Assembly (NCBI RefSeq): GCF_016415625.1
Contig: NZ_WBXP01000012.1
Location: 32,045 to 96,044 of the forward strand
DNA: 64,000 nt
Direction: 5' to 3'
From: Shimwellia pseudoproteus
Lineage (GTDB): Bacteria > Pseudomonadota > Gammaproteobacteria > Enterobacterales > Enterobacteriaceae
Shown here: positions 9,653 to 19,265 of the stretch, piece after piece
Layout of the letters: the number at the start of each line of letters is the position of its first letter
Numbering within the stretch: the stretch's first letter is position 1
The notes under the pieces: generated by a model
The model's input: only the letters and a program-made list of their open reading frames with translations
What the model was told of the DNA's origin: nothing
Databases searched by the model: none
Program-made: the position numbers and the translations under genes

Positions 9653-11500
9653 GTGTTAAACCGTTATCCTTTGTGGAAGTACATTATGCTGGTCGTCGTG
9701 ATTATCGTCGGCCTGCTGTATGCGCTCCCCAACCTGTATGGTGAGGATCCGGCTGTTCAGATCACTGGCGCGCGCGGTGTCGCCGCCAGTGAAAAAACGC
9801 TGATCCAGGTCCAAAACACTTTAAACCAGGAAAAAATAACCCCCAAAGCCGTGGCGCTGGAAAATGGCGCAATTCTTGCGCGTTTTGACTCCACAGATAC
9901 CCAGCTGCGCGCCCGCGAAGCGTTGATGTCTGTGATGGGTGACCAGTATGTTGTCGCGCTTAACCTGGCACCGGCTACGCCGATGTGGTTAAGGATGATC
10001 AACGCTGAGCCGATGAAACTGGGTCTTGACCTGCGCGGTGGTGTGCACTTCCTGATGGAAGTCGATATGGACACTGCCCTGGGTAAACTCCAGGAACAAA
10101 ACATGGATAGCCTGCGCAGTGACCTGCGTGAAAAAGGCATCATCTGGACCAACGTTCGCAAAGCGGATAACTACGGTCTGGACATTATCTTCCGTGACAG
10201 CCAATCCCGCGATAACGCCATCTCCTGGCTGCAGCCGCGTCACCGTGATCTGGTTATCAGCTCTCAGGGGAGTAACGGTCTGCGTGCGGTAATGAGCGAT
10301 GACCGCCTGCGTGAAGCGCGTGAATATGCGGTACAGCAAAACATCACTATTCTGCGTAACCGTGTTAACCAGTTAGGGGTTGCCGAGCCGCTGGTACAGC
10401 GCCAGGGGTCTGACCGTATCGTGGTTGAGCTGCCGGGTATTCAGGATACCGCACGTGCCAAAGAGATCCTCGGCGCGACAGCGACCCTGGAGTTCCGTCT
10501 GGTCAATACTAACGTGGATCAAACTGCAGCAGCATCTGGCCGGGTGCCGGGTGATTCTGAAGTGAAACAGACCCGCGAAGGCCAGCCTGTGGTCCTCTTC
10601 AAGCGCGTGATCCTGACCGGTGACCATATTACTGACTCAACGTCCAGCATGGATGAGTACAACCAGCCCCAGGTTAATATCTCCCTGGACAGCGCTGGCG
10701 GTAACATCATGTCTAACTTCACCAAGGACAACATTGGTAAACCAATGGCGACCCTGTTTGTGGAGTACAAAGACAGTGGCAAGAAAGACAGTAACGGCCG
10801 CGCGGTGCTGATGAAAGAAGAAGAAGTTATCAACGTGGCGAACATTCAGTCTCGTCTGGGTAACAGCTTCCGTATCACCGGTATCAACAACCCGAATGAA
10901 GCGCGCCAGTTGTCTCTGCTGCTGCGTGCCGGTGCGTTGATTGCGCCTATTCAGATTGTCGAAGAGCGTACCATTGGCCCAACCCTGGGGATGCAAAACA
11001 TCAAACAGGGTCTGGAAGCGTGCCTGTGGGGTCTGCTGGTGTCTATCGCGTTTATGATCATCTTCTATAAGAAGTTTGGTCTGATTGCGACCACGGCGCT
11101 GATTGCTAACCTGGTGCTGATTGTGGGGATTATGTCTCTGCTGCCGGGGGCAACGCTGACCATGCCTGGTATTGCCGGGGTCGTGTTGACACTGGCGGTA
11201 GCGGTGGATGCTAACGTACTGATTAACGAGCGTATTAAGGAAGAACTTAGTAATGGTCGTACAGTACAGCAAGCCATTGACGAAGGTTACCGCGGGGCGT
11301 TTAGCTCAATCTTTGATGCCAACATCACTACGCTCATCAAGGTTATCATCCTGTACGCGGTAGGGGTCGGGGCTATTAAAGGCTTTGCTATCACTACCGG
11401 TATCGGTGTTGCCACGTCAATGTTTACCGCAATCGTTGGTACCCGTGCCATCGTAAACCTGTTGTACGGCGGCAAACGCATCAACAAGCTGTCTATTTGA
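9653..11500 (+). CDS. secD: Protein translocase subunit SecD
   Basis: SecD uses the proton gradient to help pull preproteins into the periplasm. It has 615 residues as in E. coli and starts with GTG after AAGGGAA. An N-terminal membrane helix ([19 protein letters not shown]) is followed by the large periplasmic P1 domain, with the SecD motif [10 protein letters not shown], and then five C-terminal helices. The conserved [18 protein letters not shown] segment carries the acidic residue linked to proton use. It is 10 bp upstream of secF in the same operon. Confidence 0.98.
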   Translation: MLNRYPLWKYIMLVVVIIVGLLYALPNLYGEDPAVQITGARGVAASEKTLIQVQNTLNQEKITPKAVALENGAILARFDSTDTQLRAREALMSVMGDQYVVALNLAPATPMWLRMINAEPMKLGLDLRGGVHFLMEVDMDTALGKLQEQNMDSLRSDLREKGIIWTNVRKADNYGLDIIFRDSQSRDNAISWLQPRHRDLVISSQGSNGLRAVMSDDRLREAREYAVQQNITILRNRVNQLGVAEPLVQRQGSDRIVVELPGIQDTARAKEILGATATLEFRLVNTNVDQTAAASGRVPGDSEVKQTREGQPVVLFKRVILTGDHITDSTSSMDEYNQPQVNISLDSAGGNIMSNFTKDNIGKPMATLFVEYKDSGKKDSNGRAVLMKEEEVINVANIQSRLGNSFRITGINNPNEARQLSLLLRAGALIAPIQIVEERTIGPTLGMQNIKQGLEACLWGLLVSIAFMIIFYKKFGLIATTALIANLVLIVGIMSLLPGATLTMPGIAGVVLTLAVAVDANVLINERIKEELSNGRTVQQAIDEGYRGAFSSIFDANITTLIKVIILYAVGVGAIKGFAITTGIGVATSMFTAIVGTRAIVNLLYGGKRINKLSI

Positions 11501-11510
11501 GGAGTGCGTT

Positions 11511-12482
11511 GTGGCACAGGAATATACGATTGAACAATTGAACCACGGCCGTAAAGTCTATGACTTTATGCGCTGGGATTATGTGGCCTTTGCTATCTCC
11601 GGCATTTTGCTGATCGCCTCCATTGTTATCATTGGGATGAAAAGCTTTAACTGGGGGCTGGATTTTACCGGCGGTACCGTTATCGAAATTACGCTGGAAA
11701 AACCAGCGGATCTCGACACCATGCGCGGTGCGCTGGAAAAAGCCGGTTTTGCCGATCCGCTGATCCAGAACTTTGGCAGCAGCCGCGACATTATGGTGCG
11801 GATGCCGCCAGCGTCTACCGAAAACGGTAGCCAGGAGCTGGGCAGTAAAGTGCTGGGGGTGATTAACCAGTCCACAGACCAAAACGCGGCGGTTAAGCGG
11901 ATTGAGTTTGTTGGGCCCAGCGTCGGGGCTGACCTGGCGCAGACCGGCGCCATGGCGCTGCTGGTGGCACTGATCAGTATCCTGGTGTACGTTGGTTTTC
12001 GCTTTGAATGGCGTCTGGCGGCGGGGGTCGTTATCTCCCTGGCGCATGACGTGGTCATTACCCTGGGGATCTTGTCACTGTTCCATATCGAAATTGATAT
12101 GACCATTGTGGCGTCCCTGATGTCGGTTATCGGCTACTCGCTCAATGACAGCATCGTGGTATCTGACCGTATTCGTGAGAACTTCCGTAAGATCCGCCGC
12201 GGTACCCCGTATGAGATCTTTAACGTCTCGCTGACCCAGACACTGCACCGTACGTTGATAACCTCGGGGACCACGTTGATGGTTATCCTGATGCTGTATA
12301 TCTTCGGCGGGGCGCTGTTACAGGGCTTTGCGCTGACCATGCTCATCGGGGTGTCTATCGGTACCGCCTCTTCTATTTATGTTGCCTCTGCGCTGGCCCT
12401 GAAACTGGGGATGAAGCGTGAACATATGCTGCAGCAGAAAGTAGAGAAAGAAGGGGCCGATCAGCCGTCCATTCTGCCGTAA
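11511..12482 (+). CDS. secF: Protein translocase subunit SecF
   Basis: SecF is the partner of SecD in the inner-membrane SecDF-YajC complex. The 323-residue protein begins with GTG six bases after GGAG. It has an N-terminal helix, a small periplasmic domain containing the SecF motif [10 protein letters not shown], and a C-terminal helical bundle with [20 protein letters not shown]. Length and motifs match E. coli. The operon ends at two hairpins after the stop. In E. coli yajD follows; here there is a long intergenic region and a porin. Confidence 0.98.
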   Translation: MAQEYTIEQLNHGRKVYDFMRWDYVAFAISGILLIASIVIIGMKSFNWGLDFTGGTVIEITLEKPADLDTMRGALEKAGFADPLIQNFGSSRDIMVRMPPASTENGSQELGSKVLGVINQSTDQNAAVKRIEFVGPSVGADLAQTGAMALLVALISILVYVGFRFEWRLAAGVVISLAHDVVITLGILSLFHIEIDMTIVASLMSVIGYSLNDSIVVSDRIRENFRKIRRGTPYEIFNVSLTQTLHRTLITSGTTLMVILMLYIFGGALLQGFALTMLIGVSIGTASSIYVASALALKLGMKREHMLQQKVEKEGADQPSILP

Positions 12483-12487
12483 GGCTG

Positions 12488-12522
12488 AGGTCTACCGGGC
12501 AGTTGAGGCCCGGTAGACCTCA
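12488..12522 (+). repeat. Perfect 14-bp inverted repeat after secF
   Basis: GAGGTCTACCGGGC (12488-12501) pairs perfectly with 12509-12522 around a 7-nt loop, 5 bp after the secF stop. There is no T-tract on the plus strand, so it is not a standard terminator. It could protect the secF mRNA 3' end as REP hairpins do in E. coli, although its sequence is not REP. Confidence 0.7.
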
Positions 12523-12539
12523 AAAGTTGTGATGAGAAG

Positions 12540-12568
12540 GGCCCATGTTCAGCATGGGCCCTTTTTTT
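12540..12568 (+). terminator. Intrinsic terminator of the tgt-yajC-secDF operon
   Basis: GGCCCATG (12540-12547) pairs with CATGGGCC (12553-12560) over a 5-nt loop and is followed by C and seven T residues. It lies 18 bp after the preceding inverted repeat. Confidence 0.93.
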
Positions 12569-12595
12569 GTCTGGGGTTAGCGGGGCGGTGTGCGC

Positions 12596-12775
12596 TTAAC
12601 CGGCATAACCCACCCGCCCAGATGACTGGCCGGGATACCCATCCGGGTTAGCTGCCGATAGCGCCAGCAACACGGCCAGCATAAATAGCCAGAGTAGTCT
12701 CAATCCCCATTGGGGGGCAGGGCGGGTAATACTGCGATATTTATTGGGGGAAACGGGCAAAAAGGACGATGACAA
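12596..12775 (-). CDS. Candidate small membrane protein (59 codons, start uncertain)
   Basis: A minus-strand frame, open from a TTG at 12775 to TAA at 12596, encodes about 59 residues. It has a basic N-terminus (NKYRSITRPAPQWGLR), one hydrophobic helix (LLWLFMLAVLLALSAA) and a polar Gly/Tyr tail (NPDGYPGQSSGRVGYAG). The stretch is distinctly GC-richer than the next 450 bp, as expected for coding DNA in this genome. No ATG or clear Shine-Dalgarno sequence supports the start; an internal ATG would leave only 28 residues. I do not recognise a family. It would be divergent from the porin and would replace yajD in this interval. Treat as a candidate only. Confidence 0.35.
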   Translation of the reverse strand: MSSSFLPVSPNKYRSITRPAPQWGLRLLWLFMLAVLLALSAANPDGYPGQSSGRVGYAG

Positions 12776-13237
12776 CAGTAACTTTGAATTATAGACCCAC
12801 TATTTGGATCGCGAATGAAAAATAATAGTAGGTGATTATTATGCGGTTACCTGGACAGTTTTATTTCGGTGGTTTATAGTTTGTACGGTGAATTATGTAT
12901 AAAAACACCGGCTAAGTTGCTGTAATCAATGATAATTATAGGGTGTCTTTTGTTGTCATTTTTTTATCAACAAAAAATGTATGGATATCATGATAACAAG
13001 TAGAGGTTCTTGAGGATTATCTGTTGTCATTACCGGATAAGACATAAAACGTTACATCCTTGTTGGTTAGCATTCTGTGCCCTTAAAAAGGATGGCAATT
13101 AATTTATATGCAACTTTCTGTATAATCCGGGCTCCTGTTGGCTGGCGATAATTTTATTAAATCAACTCTAAGATTAGCTCCAATATCAATATTCTTTATC
13201 GCCTTAATATTTCCTTACTGTTATACTGGAGACTGAA
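12776..13237 (+). promoter_or_regulatory. AT-rich upstream region of the porin gene
   Basis: About 460 bp of AT-rich DNA precede the porin. TATAAT at 13121-13126 is the best -10 element, giving a leader of about 105 nt; no good -35 is present, which suggests activator dependence. TGTTGTCAT occurs at 12951-12959 and 13022-13030, and in inverse orientation at 12769-12777. CATTTTTT/AAAAAATG forms an inverted repeat just after the first copy. Fur and OmpR sites were considered but not convincingly found. Confidence 0.45.
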
Positions 13238-14398
13238 GTGCAATTTACCAAAGCAGCTTCAATTCGTATTCTTACCAGTAGCGCGGCACTGGCATTAGCA
13301 GTGTTGAGCGTACCGGCTCATGCAGATATAACTGTATTGAGTAAAAATAAAACCGGTTCTGCGATTCTCGACCCGCTCACTGTAGCGGTCGGTGGTAGCC
13401 TTCGTCCGGGGTTTGTATGGAATAATGGCCCGGAGCCGGGATACTATAAAAACGGATACGATACCGGGAGCCGTTTACATGCGGTAGGATCTTATGATCT
13501 GTCCGATCATACCTCTCTGATTGCTTATTATGAGATGGGTCTGGATATGGGGCATGTCCTGAAATGGGATGCGCACTATGATCATGATGGTTATAAAGAT
13601 ATTCAGCGCCAGATGTACGGCGGTATTAAAGATGACACCTGGGGTACCCTGACTTACGGTCACCAATATGGTGTGTACTACGATACCGTTGGTGGTAAGA
13701 GTGATATGTGGGACAACGATGGTCTCGCAAGTGCTAACTGGATCGGTTTTAACGGTGATTATGATGGCGGTGAACGCCCGAAAAACACCATTAAATACAG
13801 CAATACCTGGGGTAAATGGACAGTACGCGCTGACTATCTGCTGCCGGAAGATGAAAAGTATGCTGACGAATCCATGCGCTACCGCCGTAACCACGGTATG
13901 GGCCTGGGTGTGGAATATGCCTTCCAGGATGATTTAACCCTGGGCGCCGCATGGAACCAGACCACCGCCACGGTAAAAGACGACACCAACGACGGTCAGA
14001 GCCGGAAATATAAACAGAAATTCTCCGGTATGGCGTTAACCTGGACCCCGAACAACTGGTACCTGGTCACGACCGCGACTTACTATGATCACTATGTGCC
14101 GAGCCGTCGCGATACCGCGAATGCCACGCACTACTTTGCCGGTGATGGTTATGGTCTGGAAGCCTTCGGTGGTTATACCTTTAACATCGATAAGCCGTGG
14201 CTGACCTCTATCATGCCGTATGTGGCACAGGATACGTTACGCCTGAAAGGCGGTGAAAATTACCAGGCAAACCACACCTATGTGGGTGTGTGGACAACGG
14301 TTGCTTATGGCTTCTCGTTCTACCTGGAACGTACTTTCGCCAGCTCTTCAGACAACGAGCCGGATACCACCTGGTTTACCATCTACTACGATTTCTGA
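13238..14398 (+). CDS. Outer-membrane porin, divergent general-porin family
   Basis: The GTG-initiated 386-residue protein has a clear signal peptide, about 29 residues ending SVPAHA before DITVLSK. It finishes with a terminal phenylalanine (TWFTIYYDF), as outer-membrane beta-barrels do. The segment YGGIKDDTWGTLTYGHQYGVYYD resembles the OmpC/OmpF region leading into constriction loop 3 (GLK...GSFDYGRNYGVVYD), so I place it as a distant general porin. Overall similarity to OmpC/F/PhoE is low and the specificity is unknown. It occupies the place of yajD between secF and tsx. A long upstream region with repeated motifs suggests specific regulation. Porin class is confident; the subfamily is not. 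Confidence 0.82.
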   Translation: MQFTKAASIRILTSSAALALAVLSVPAHADITVLSKNKTGSAILDPLTVAVGGSLRPGFVWNNGPEPGYYKNGYDTGSRLHAVGSYDLSDHTSLIAYYEMGLDMGHVLKWDAHYDHDGYKDIQRQMYGGIKDDTWGTLTYGHQYGVYYDTVGGKSDMWDNDGLASANWIGFNGDYDGGERPKNTIKYSNTWGKWTVRADYLLPEDEKYADESMRYRRNHGMGLGVEYAFQDDLTLGAAWNQTTATVKDDTNDGQSRKYKQKFSGMALTWTPNNWYLVTTATYYDHYVPSRRDTANATHYFAGDGYGLEAFGGYTFNIDKPWLTSIMPYVAQDTLRLKGGENYQANHTYVGVWTTVAYGFSFYLERTFASSSDNEPDTTWFTIYYDF

Positions 14399-14422
14399 TC
14401 CCTTATCAGATGTCGCTTTCCA

Positions 14423-14453
14423 AACTCCGGGCCCTGGCCCGGAGTTTTTTTTT
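14423..14453 (+). terminator. Intrinsic terminator of the porin gene
   Basis: AACTCCGGG (14423-14431) pairs with CCCGGAGTT (14438-14446), and the run of T residues continues to 14453. It follows the porin stop by 24 bp. Confidence 0.95.
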
Positions 14454-14711
14454 GCCCGCCAGACGCAGTCTGCTACGGCATTTCTTGTCTTGTGATCAAT
14501 ATTGCGCGTTATATAACTGTGGCGTAACCGAATACAAATCAATAATAGACTGCGGCGGGAAGGTTCCCGCCAGACATATATTGATGAGGGAATAGTGAAT
14601 TATTATTGGTGGTGGGGTGAGGGCGGAGCTTGCTATTTGGCTCACGGCACCATAAGAAATCAGTATCAATAACCCGGCGCTGGGGGGCATTATTTTGTGC
14701 AGGCTTGGTGA
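14454..14711. other. Intergenic stretch between porin and tsx terminators
   Basis: No conventional gene is seen here. A perfect hairpin GGCGGGAA-GG-TTCCCGCC lies near 14553-14570. It is followed by a 25-codon ORF (14595-14672) with Tyr-Tyr-Trp-Trp-Trp near its start, listed separately. No biosynthetic gene lies downstream on the same strand. Confidence 0.6.
14595..14672 (+). CDS. Candidate leader-type peptide rich in Tyr/Trp (25 codons)
   Basis: GTG at 14595 follows GAGGG (14586-14590) at a suitable distance and opens a 25-residue frame beginning NYYWWWGEGG and ending TIRNQYQ. Runs of one or two amino acids near the start are the mark of attenuator leader peptides. However, tsx is convergent and no Tyr- or Trp-related gene follows. 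The codon run may simply come from a TGG-rich stretch. It is listed because the ribosome site and the five aromatic codons in a row are notable. Confidence 0.2.
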   Translation: MNYYWWWGEGGACYLAHGTIRNQYQ

Positions 14712-14740
14712 TAAATAAAAAGGGCCGGTATCACCGGCCC
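14712..14740 (-). terminator. Intrinsic terminator of tsx
   Basis: Read on the minus strand, GGGCCGGT and ACCGGCCC (14722-14729 and 14733-14740) form the stem, followed by a T-rich tract (14712-14721). It lies 25 bp past the tsx stop. Confidence 0.88.
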
Positions 14741-14765
14741 TGATATTGTTGCCCGGAAGAGGGGA

Positions 14766-15647
14766 TCAGAAATTGTAGCCCACGACCAGATAACCACCCC
14801 AGCCGGTGGAGCGCACGTTGAAATTACCGTTGCCAAAGTTCAGCTCGGCATTGTCATTCCACTGGCCACCGTTATGGAAGTAACGGGCCACGACGGAGTA
14901 GTGCCAGTGATCATAGTTCAGGGCCAGAATGTGGCTGGATGCGATAGAGTTATCGGTACGCATTTTGCCGCCGTTCAGGTCGGTGCCACCGTTTTTGTCC
15001 AGATCAGAGCCCCAGTCAAAGTTAGTGAACCCGATATAGGTCAGGTTACCGCCCCACAGGCTGGTGATTGGAATAAAGTATTTTACTTTGAAGCGGTAGC
15101 CGTCCCATTCGTTCTGGTTGGCGGCGCCGTAGTTTTGCCACTGATATTTGGCATAGATATTCAGTGACAGGCCGATGGGCAGGCCGGTGTTGATATCTGT
15201 CCCAAGGCCCATATACCAGGTGCTCTGGCGGCCTGCGGCATTGTGGCCCATGTCATAAATGTAGTTATTGGCAAAATACCATTCTTTAAACGGCCCGAAG
15301 CTCAGGTCCAGCCCGGTGAGCTTATCAATGGAAAAACGCGGCTCGATTTCCATAAACAGCGGGGAGCCGTGGTTCCAGATCCCGGTGGAGTTACCGTCAC
15401 CACCAAAGAAACGGGGGGCATCCACATAGCCGTAGAAATCAAACCAGTCCTTTTTCGCAAAGGCTTCATATTCGAGGTAGGTATCGTTACGCAGTTGGGG
15501 TCCGAAACGGGTGTGATAGCTACTGACAACGTTGACGCTCTGGTGCCACCAGTCGGAGAGGTATTCACCCTGGTTATTCGCTGCTACCGCGGAAGACGCG
15601 CCGGAAAATGCCATCACTGCACCGGCAGCTAAAAGCGTTTTTTTCAT
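14766..15647 (-). CDS. tsx: Nucleoside-specific channel-forming protein Tsx
   Basis: Tsx is the outer-membrane channel for nucleosides and deoxynucleosides and, in E. coli, a receptor for phage T6 and colicin K. The protein has 293 residues against 294 in E. coli. The signal peptide is [20 protein letters not shown] followed by VA, and the barrel ends with the terminal aromatic [10 protein letters not shown]. Conserved Tsx segments include [23 protein letters not shown], split here by the 20-residue limit as EYLSDWWHQ and [15 protein letters not shown]-type promoter arrangement matching E. coli tsx-P2 lies upstream (15741-15815). Placement beside yajI and nrdR agrees with E. coli. Confidence 0.97.
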   Translation of the reverse strand: MKKTLLAAGAVMAFSGASSAVAANNQGEYLSDWWHQSVNVVSSYHTRFGPQLRNDTYLEYEAFAKKDWFDFYGYVDAPRFFGGDGNSTGIWNHGSPLFMEIEPRFSIDKLTGLDLSFGPFKEWYFANNYIYDMGHNAAGRQSTWYMGLGTDINTGLPIGLSLNIYAKYQWQNYGAANQNEWDGYRFKVKYFIPITSLWGGNLTYIGFTNFDWGSDLDKNGGTDLNGGKMRTDNSIASSHILALNYDHWHYSVVARYFHNGGQWNDNAELNFGNGNFNVRSTGWGGYLVVGYNF

Positions 15648-15965
15648 TTTTTTGCCACTATTTGTTGGTGAGACCTGCGGGACGGGGGGGTCACGCCTGT
15701 TCTGAATTACCGGTTATCTCCCCGGTTTTTTCTGGGCTCTATTATAGAAATCATTGCTCACAAAAATACGTGTTGTTTCACAATAACGCGACACACGTAA
15801 TCGATTGCTTTCACGTTTTAGAGCATTGGGTGCGAGATTCTAGCGGCATTCGCTGATTTGTCCACTCTTTTGGGCGTTTTTTGGCATTTATCCGGTAAGC
15901 GGTGCGCCCTGTGGCAGCGGGCGCCGCAAAAAAAGTGTTACCCGATGCGAAAATATTACCTGGGG
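15648..15965. promoter_or_regulatory. tsx-yajI intergenic region
   Basis: This 318-bp gap lies upstream of tsx and downstream of yajI, both on the minus strand. Besides the CRP-type promoter it has a long tsx leader (15648-15734). No gene was seen in the remainder. The pieces near 15900-15930 are GC-rich without a convincing terminator. Confidence 0.6.
15741..15815 (-). promoter_or_regulatory. tsx P2-type promoter with two CRP-like sites
   Basis: On the minus strand TATAAT is present at 15746-15741, placing the start near 15734. TGTGA at 15782-15778 and CGTGA at 15815-15811 begin two CRP-like sites whose centres fall at about -40.5 and -73.5. From memory, these are the CRP positions of E. 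coli tsx-P2, where CytR binds between them. The second half-sites are poor, so the case rests on the spacing. Confidence 0.6.
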
Positions 15966-16499
15966 TTATTGATCGACCGGCTGGATGTTATGCACCCGAA
16001 TAAACGTATTGTCGTCGTCAATCAGGCCAGGGAGTTCAATGGACTGATCGACCGTGGTACTGGTTGCCGGGAAGTGTACCGTCTTGTGGCGGGTTTCGGT
16101 TTCCACCGGGTGCCCGACAGTACCGGTTAATTGCCCCCAGACAATGGCGGCAGTGAAGGCCGGTAGGGCCCGGCCGGATTGGGTATGAATATGCATCACG
16201 GTTTGCATCCGGCCATCAATATTCTGGGCAGGATCAAGGGTTATCACCAGGGTGCCGAGTTGGCTATACAGTTTTGCCGGGCCGTTAGCGTTGGGCAGCA
16301 GATAAGCGCCCTGTTCTGATGCCGCATTCAGGGCATTTTGGCGGCTGAGGGCTACACTTTGGTCACTGAGCTGATCCATTTGATGGTTCAGACTGGTGAC
16401 TTCCTGACGGATTTGCCGCACCTCACTGCGCTGGGCACAGGCGGTTAATGTCAGGCACAGTAGCGGCGCCATTATTTTCAGGTAACGTCCTGGTTTCAT
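15966..16499 (-). CDS. yajI: Predicted lipoprotein YajI
   Basis: A 177-residue lipoprotein of unknown function, close to E. coli YajI (179). The signal peptide ends in the lipobox LTAC with acylated Cys21; Ala at +2 predicts sorting to the outer membrane. A predicted coiled-coil stretch follows (EVRQIRQEVTSLNHQMDQLS), then a beta-rich domain of the DUF3251 type. It sits between tsx and nrdR as in E. coli and is transcribed away from nrdR. Confidence 0.93.
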   Translation of the reverse strand: MKPGRYLKIMAPLLCLTLTACAQRSEVRQIRQEVTSLNHQMDQLSDQSVALSRQNALNAASEQGAYLLPNANGPAKLYSQLGTLVITLDPAQNIDGRMQTVMHIHTQSGRALPAFTAAIVWGQLTGTVGHPVETETRHKTVHFPATSTTVDQSIELPGLIDDDNTFIRVHNIQPVDQ

Positions 16500-16537
16500 C
16501 GGTTATTTCCTGGTGATTTTCACTCTCTTTATGGTAG

Positions 16538-17107
<570 letters not shown>

Positions 17108-17111
17108 TACT

Positions 17112-18215
17112 ATGAAGGACGAGTATTACATGGCCCGGGCCCTTTCGCTGGCGGGCAACGGACGTTTTACTACCGCCCCTAACCCGAATGTGGGCTGCGT
17201 GATTGTACGCGACGGGGAGATTGTCGGCGAAGGCTTTCACTATCGGGCCGGTGAGCCCCATGCCGAAGTGCATGCCCTGCGTATGGCGGGGGATAAAGCC
17301 TGGGGGGCGACCGCCTATGTCACTCTGGAGCCCTGTAGCCATCATGGCCGTACCCCGCCGTGTTGTGAAGCGTTGATCAATGCCGGGGTTACCCGGGTGG
17401 TGGCCGCCATGCAGGACCCGAACCCCCAGGTGGCCGGGCGCGGGCTGCACAGCCTGCAACAGGCCGGTATCGCGGTCAGCCACGGGCTGATGATCAGCGA
17501 AGCCGAAACCCTGAACCGCGGCTTTCTGAAGCGGATGCGTACCGGTTTTCCGTGGCTACAGGTGAAGCTGGGGGCCTCTCTGGACGGGCGTACTGCCATG
17601 GCGTCGGGTGAGAGCCAGTGGATAACCTCTGCGCAGTCGCGCCGGGATGTACAAAGGCTGAGAGCCCAGAGTGCCGCGATTCTTACCAGTAGTGCCACGG
17701 TGCTGGCGGACGATCCGTCACTGACCGTGCGCTGGGATGAACTGGACAGCGCCAGCCAGGCGATATATCCCCGGGAAGATCTTCGCCAGCCGGTGCGGGT
17801 GGTTATCGATAGCCAAAGCCGGGTTACCCCGCAGCACCGGATTATCAGCCAGCCGGGTAACACCTGGCTGGTGCGGCCGCAGGCGGATGACCACGTGTGG
17901 CCTGAGTCAGTTGAACAACTGATTATTCCCCGCCACCAGGGGCATATCGATCTGGTCCTGCTGCTGATGCAACTGGGCAAGCGCCAGATCAACAGTGTCT
18001 GGGTTGAAGCGGGGCCACAACTGGCCGGGGCGCTGTTACAGGCCGGGGTGGTTGATGAATTGATTCTGTATATTGCCCCCAAACTGCTGGGCAGCGATGC
18101 CCGTGGCCTGTGCCATTTACCGGGCCTTGAACACCTGGCAGACGCCCCGGCGTTCAGTTTTAGTCAGGTCCGCCAGGTTGGCCCGGATCTGTGTGTGCAT
18201 TTGTCACCGGCTTAA
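17112..18215 (+). CDS. ribD: Riboflavin biosynthesis deaminase/reductase RibD
   Basis: Bifunctional cytoplasmic enzyme for the second and third steps of riboflavin synthesis. The N-terminal deaminase has the zinc site His50-Ala-Glu52, Cys75 and Cys84 (PHAEVHA, EPCSHHGRTPPCC). The C-terminal reductase starts near residue 148 (VKLGASLDGRTA). Starting at ATG 17112 gives 367 residues, the E. coli length; a longer in-frame reading from 17022 would run through nrdR and is rejected. ribE follows after 86 bp that may hold its own promoter. Confidence 0.98.
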   Translation: MKDEYYMARALSLAGNGRFTTAPNPNVGCVIVRDGEIVGEGFHYRAGEPHAEVHALRMAGDKAWGATAYVTLEPCSHHGRTPPCCEALINAGVTRVVAAMQDPNPQVAGRGLHSLQQAGIAVSHGLMISEAETLNRGFLKRMRTGFPWLQVKLGASLDGRTAMASGESQWITSAQSRRDVQRLRAQSAAILTSSATVLADDPSLTVRWDELDSASQAIYPREDLRQPVRVVIDSQSRVTPQHRIISQPGNTWLVRPQADDHVWPESVEQLIIPRHQGHIDLVLLLMQLGKRQINSVWVEAGPQLAGALLQAGVVDELILYIAPKLLGSDARGLCHLPGLEHLADAPAFSFSQVRQVGPDLCVHLSPA

Positions 18216-18301
18216 GTCGCTATGTAAAACGTAAGCAGTGACGAAAAGATTATGATAAAATCCGCCCCCCTCAGGGGCACCTGAACCTGTTAAGGAAGAA
18301 T

Positions 18302-18772
18302 ATGAACATTATTGAAGCTAACGTATCTGCACCAGATGCTCGTGTTGCCATCACCATTGCCCGTTTCAACCACTTCATCAATGACAGCCTGCTGCAAGGG
18401 GCTCTTGATGCGCTGAAACGCATTGGTCAGGTGAAAGATGAAAACATCACCGTGGTCTGGGTTCCGGGTGCATACGAGCTGCCGCTGGCGACAGGTGCCC
18501 TGGCGAAGTCCGGTAAATACGATGCCGTGGTGGCGTTAGGGACAGTAATTCGTGGCGGTACCGCGCATTTTGAATATGTTGCCGGTGGGGCCAGCAATGG
18601 CCTGGCGCACGTCTCCCAGGACTGTGAGATCCCGGTTGCCTTTGGTGTTCTGACGACCGAAAGCCTGGAACAGGCTATCGACCGCGCCGGGACCAAAGCC
18701 GGTAATAAAGGCGCCGAGGCGGCCTTGACCGCGCTGGAAATGATTAATGTATTGAAAGCCATTAGGGCTTGA
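18302..18772 (+). CDS. ribE: 6,7-dimethyl-8-ribityllumazine synthase
   Basis: Lumazine synthase (also called RibH) makes the direct precursor of riboflavin. At 156 residues it equals E. coli. Recognisable motifs are [23 protein letters not shown] and [16 protein letters not shown], followed by the substrate-loop region around [18 protein letters not shown]. The enzyme assembles into an icosahedral 60-mer. It lies 22 bp upstream of nusB, an order conserved in enterobacteria. AGGAAG precedes the start. Confidence 0.98.
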   Translation: MNIIEANVSAPDARVAITIARFNHFINDSLLQGALDALKRIGQVKDENITVVWVPGAYELPLATGALAKSGKYDAVVALGTVIRGGTAHFEYVAGGASNGLAHVSQDCEIPVAFGVLTTESLEQAIDRAGTKAGNKGAEAALTALEMINVLKAIRA

Positions 18773-18794
18773 CCAATTTTGTAAGGGGAATTCC

Positions 18795-19214
18795 GTGAAA
18801 CCTGCTGCTCGTCACCGCGCTCGGGAGTGTGCCGTACAGGCGCTTTACTCCTGGCAGTTGTCCCATAACGATATTGCTGATGTTGAATATCAGTTCCTGG
18901 CTGACCAGGATGTGAAAGATGTGGACGTGTTGTACTTCCGCGAGCTGCTGACCGGTGTGGCAACCAATAGCGCTTATCTGGATGGCCTGATGAAACCCTG
19001 GCTGTCCCGCCAACTGGAAGAGCTGGGGCAGGTGGAAAAAGCCGTTCTGCGTATTGCGCTGTTTGAGCTGGCAAAACGTTCTGATGTGCCGTACAAAGTG
19101 GCCATCAACGAAGCCATCGAGCTGGCAAAAACCTTCGGCGCCGAAGACAGCCATAAATTTGTCAATGGCGTGCTCGATAAAGCCGCTCCGCAGATCCGTC
19201 CCCACAGAAAGTAA
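18795..19214 (+). CDS. nusB: Transcription antitermination factor NusB
   Basis: NusB with NusE binds boxA RNA and supports antitermination of rRNA operons. The 139-residue all-helical protein begins with a basic patch, [20 protein letters not shown], and includes [12 protein letters not shown] and [18 protein letters not shown], as in E. coli NusB. GTG is the start. It lies between ribE and thiL in the conserved order. Confidence 0.98.
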   Translation: MKPAARHRARECAVQALYSWQLSHNDIADVEYQFLADQDVKDVDVLYFRELLTGVATNSAYLDGLMKPWLSRQLEELGQVEKAVLRIALFELAKRSDVPYKVAINEAIELAKTFGAEDSHKFVNGVLDKAAPQIRPHRK

Positions 19215-19265
19215 TCTTTAAGGCCGGTCCATCCGGCCTTGTTTTCTTCTGCCGAGGCAAAACCT

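Noticed and set aside
12927..12945. Fur-box-like sequence upstream of the porin
   Set aside because: Only about 11 of 19 positions fit the consensus in an AT-rich region.
14496..14690. 64-codon minus-strand ORF before tsx
   Set aside because: No ribosome site and no protein features; overlaps the leader-like ORF on the other strand.
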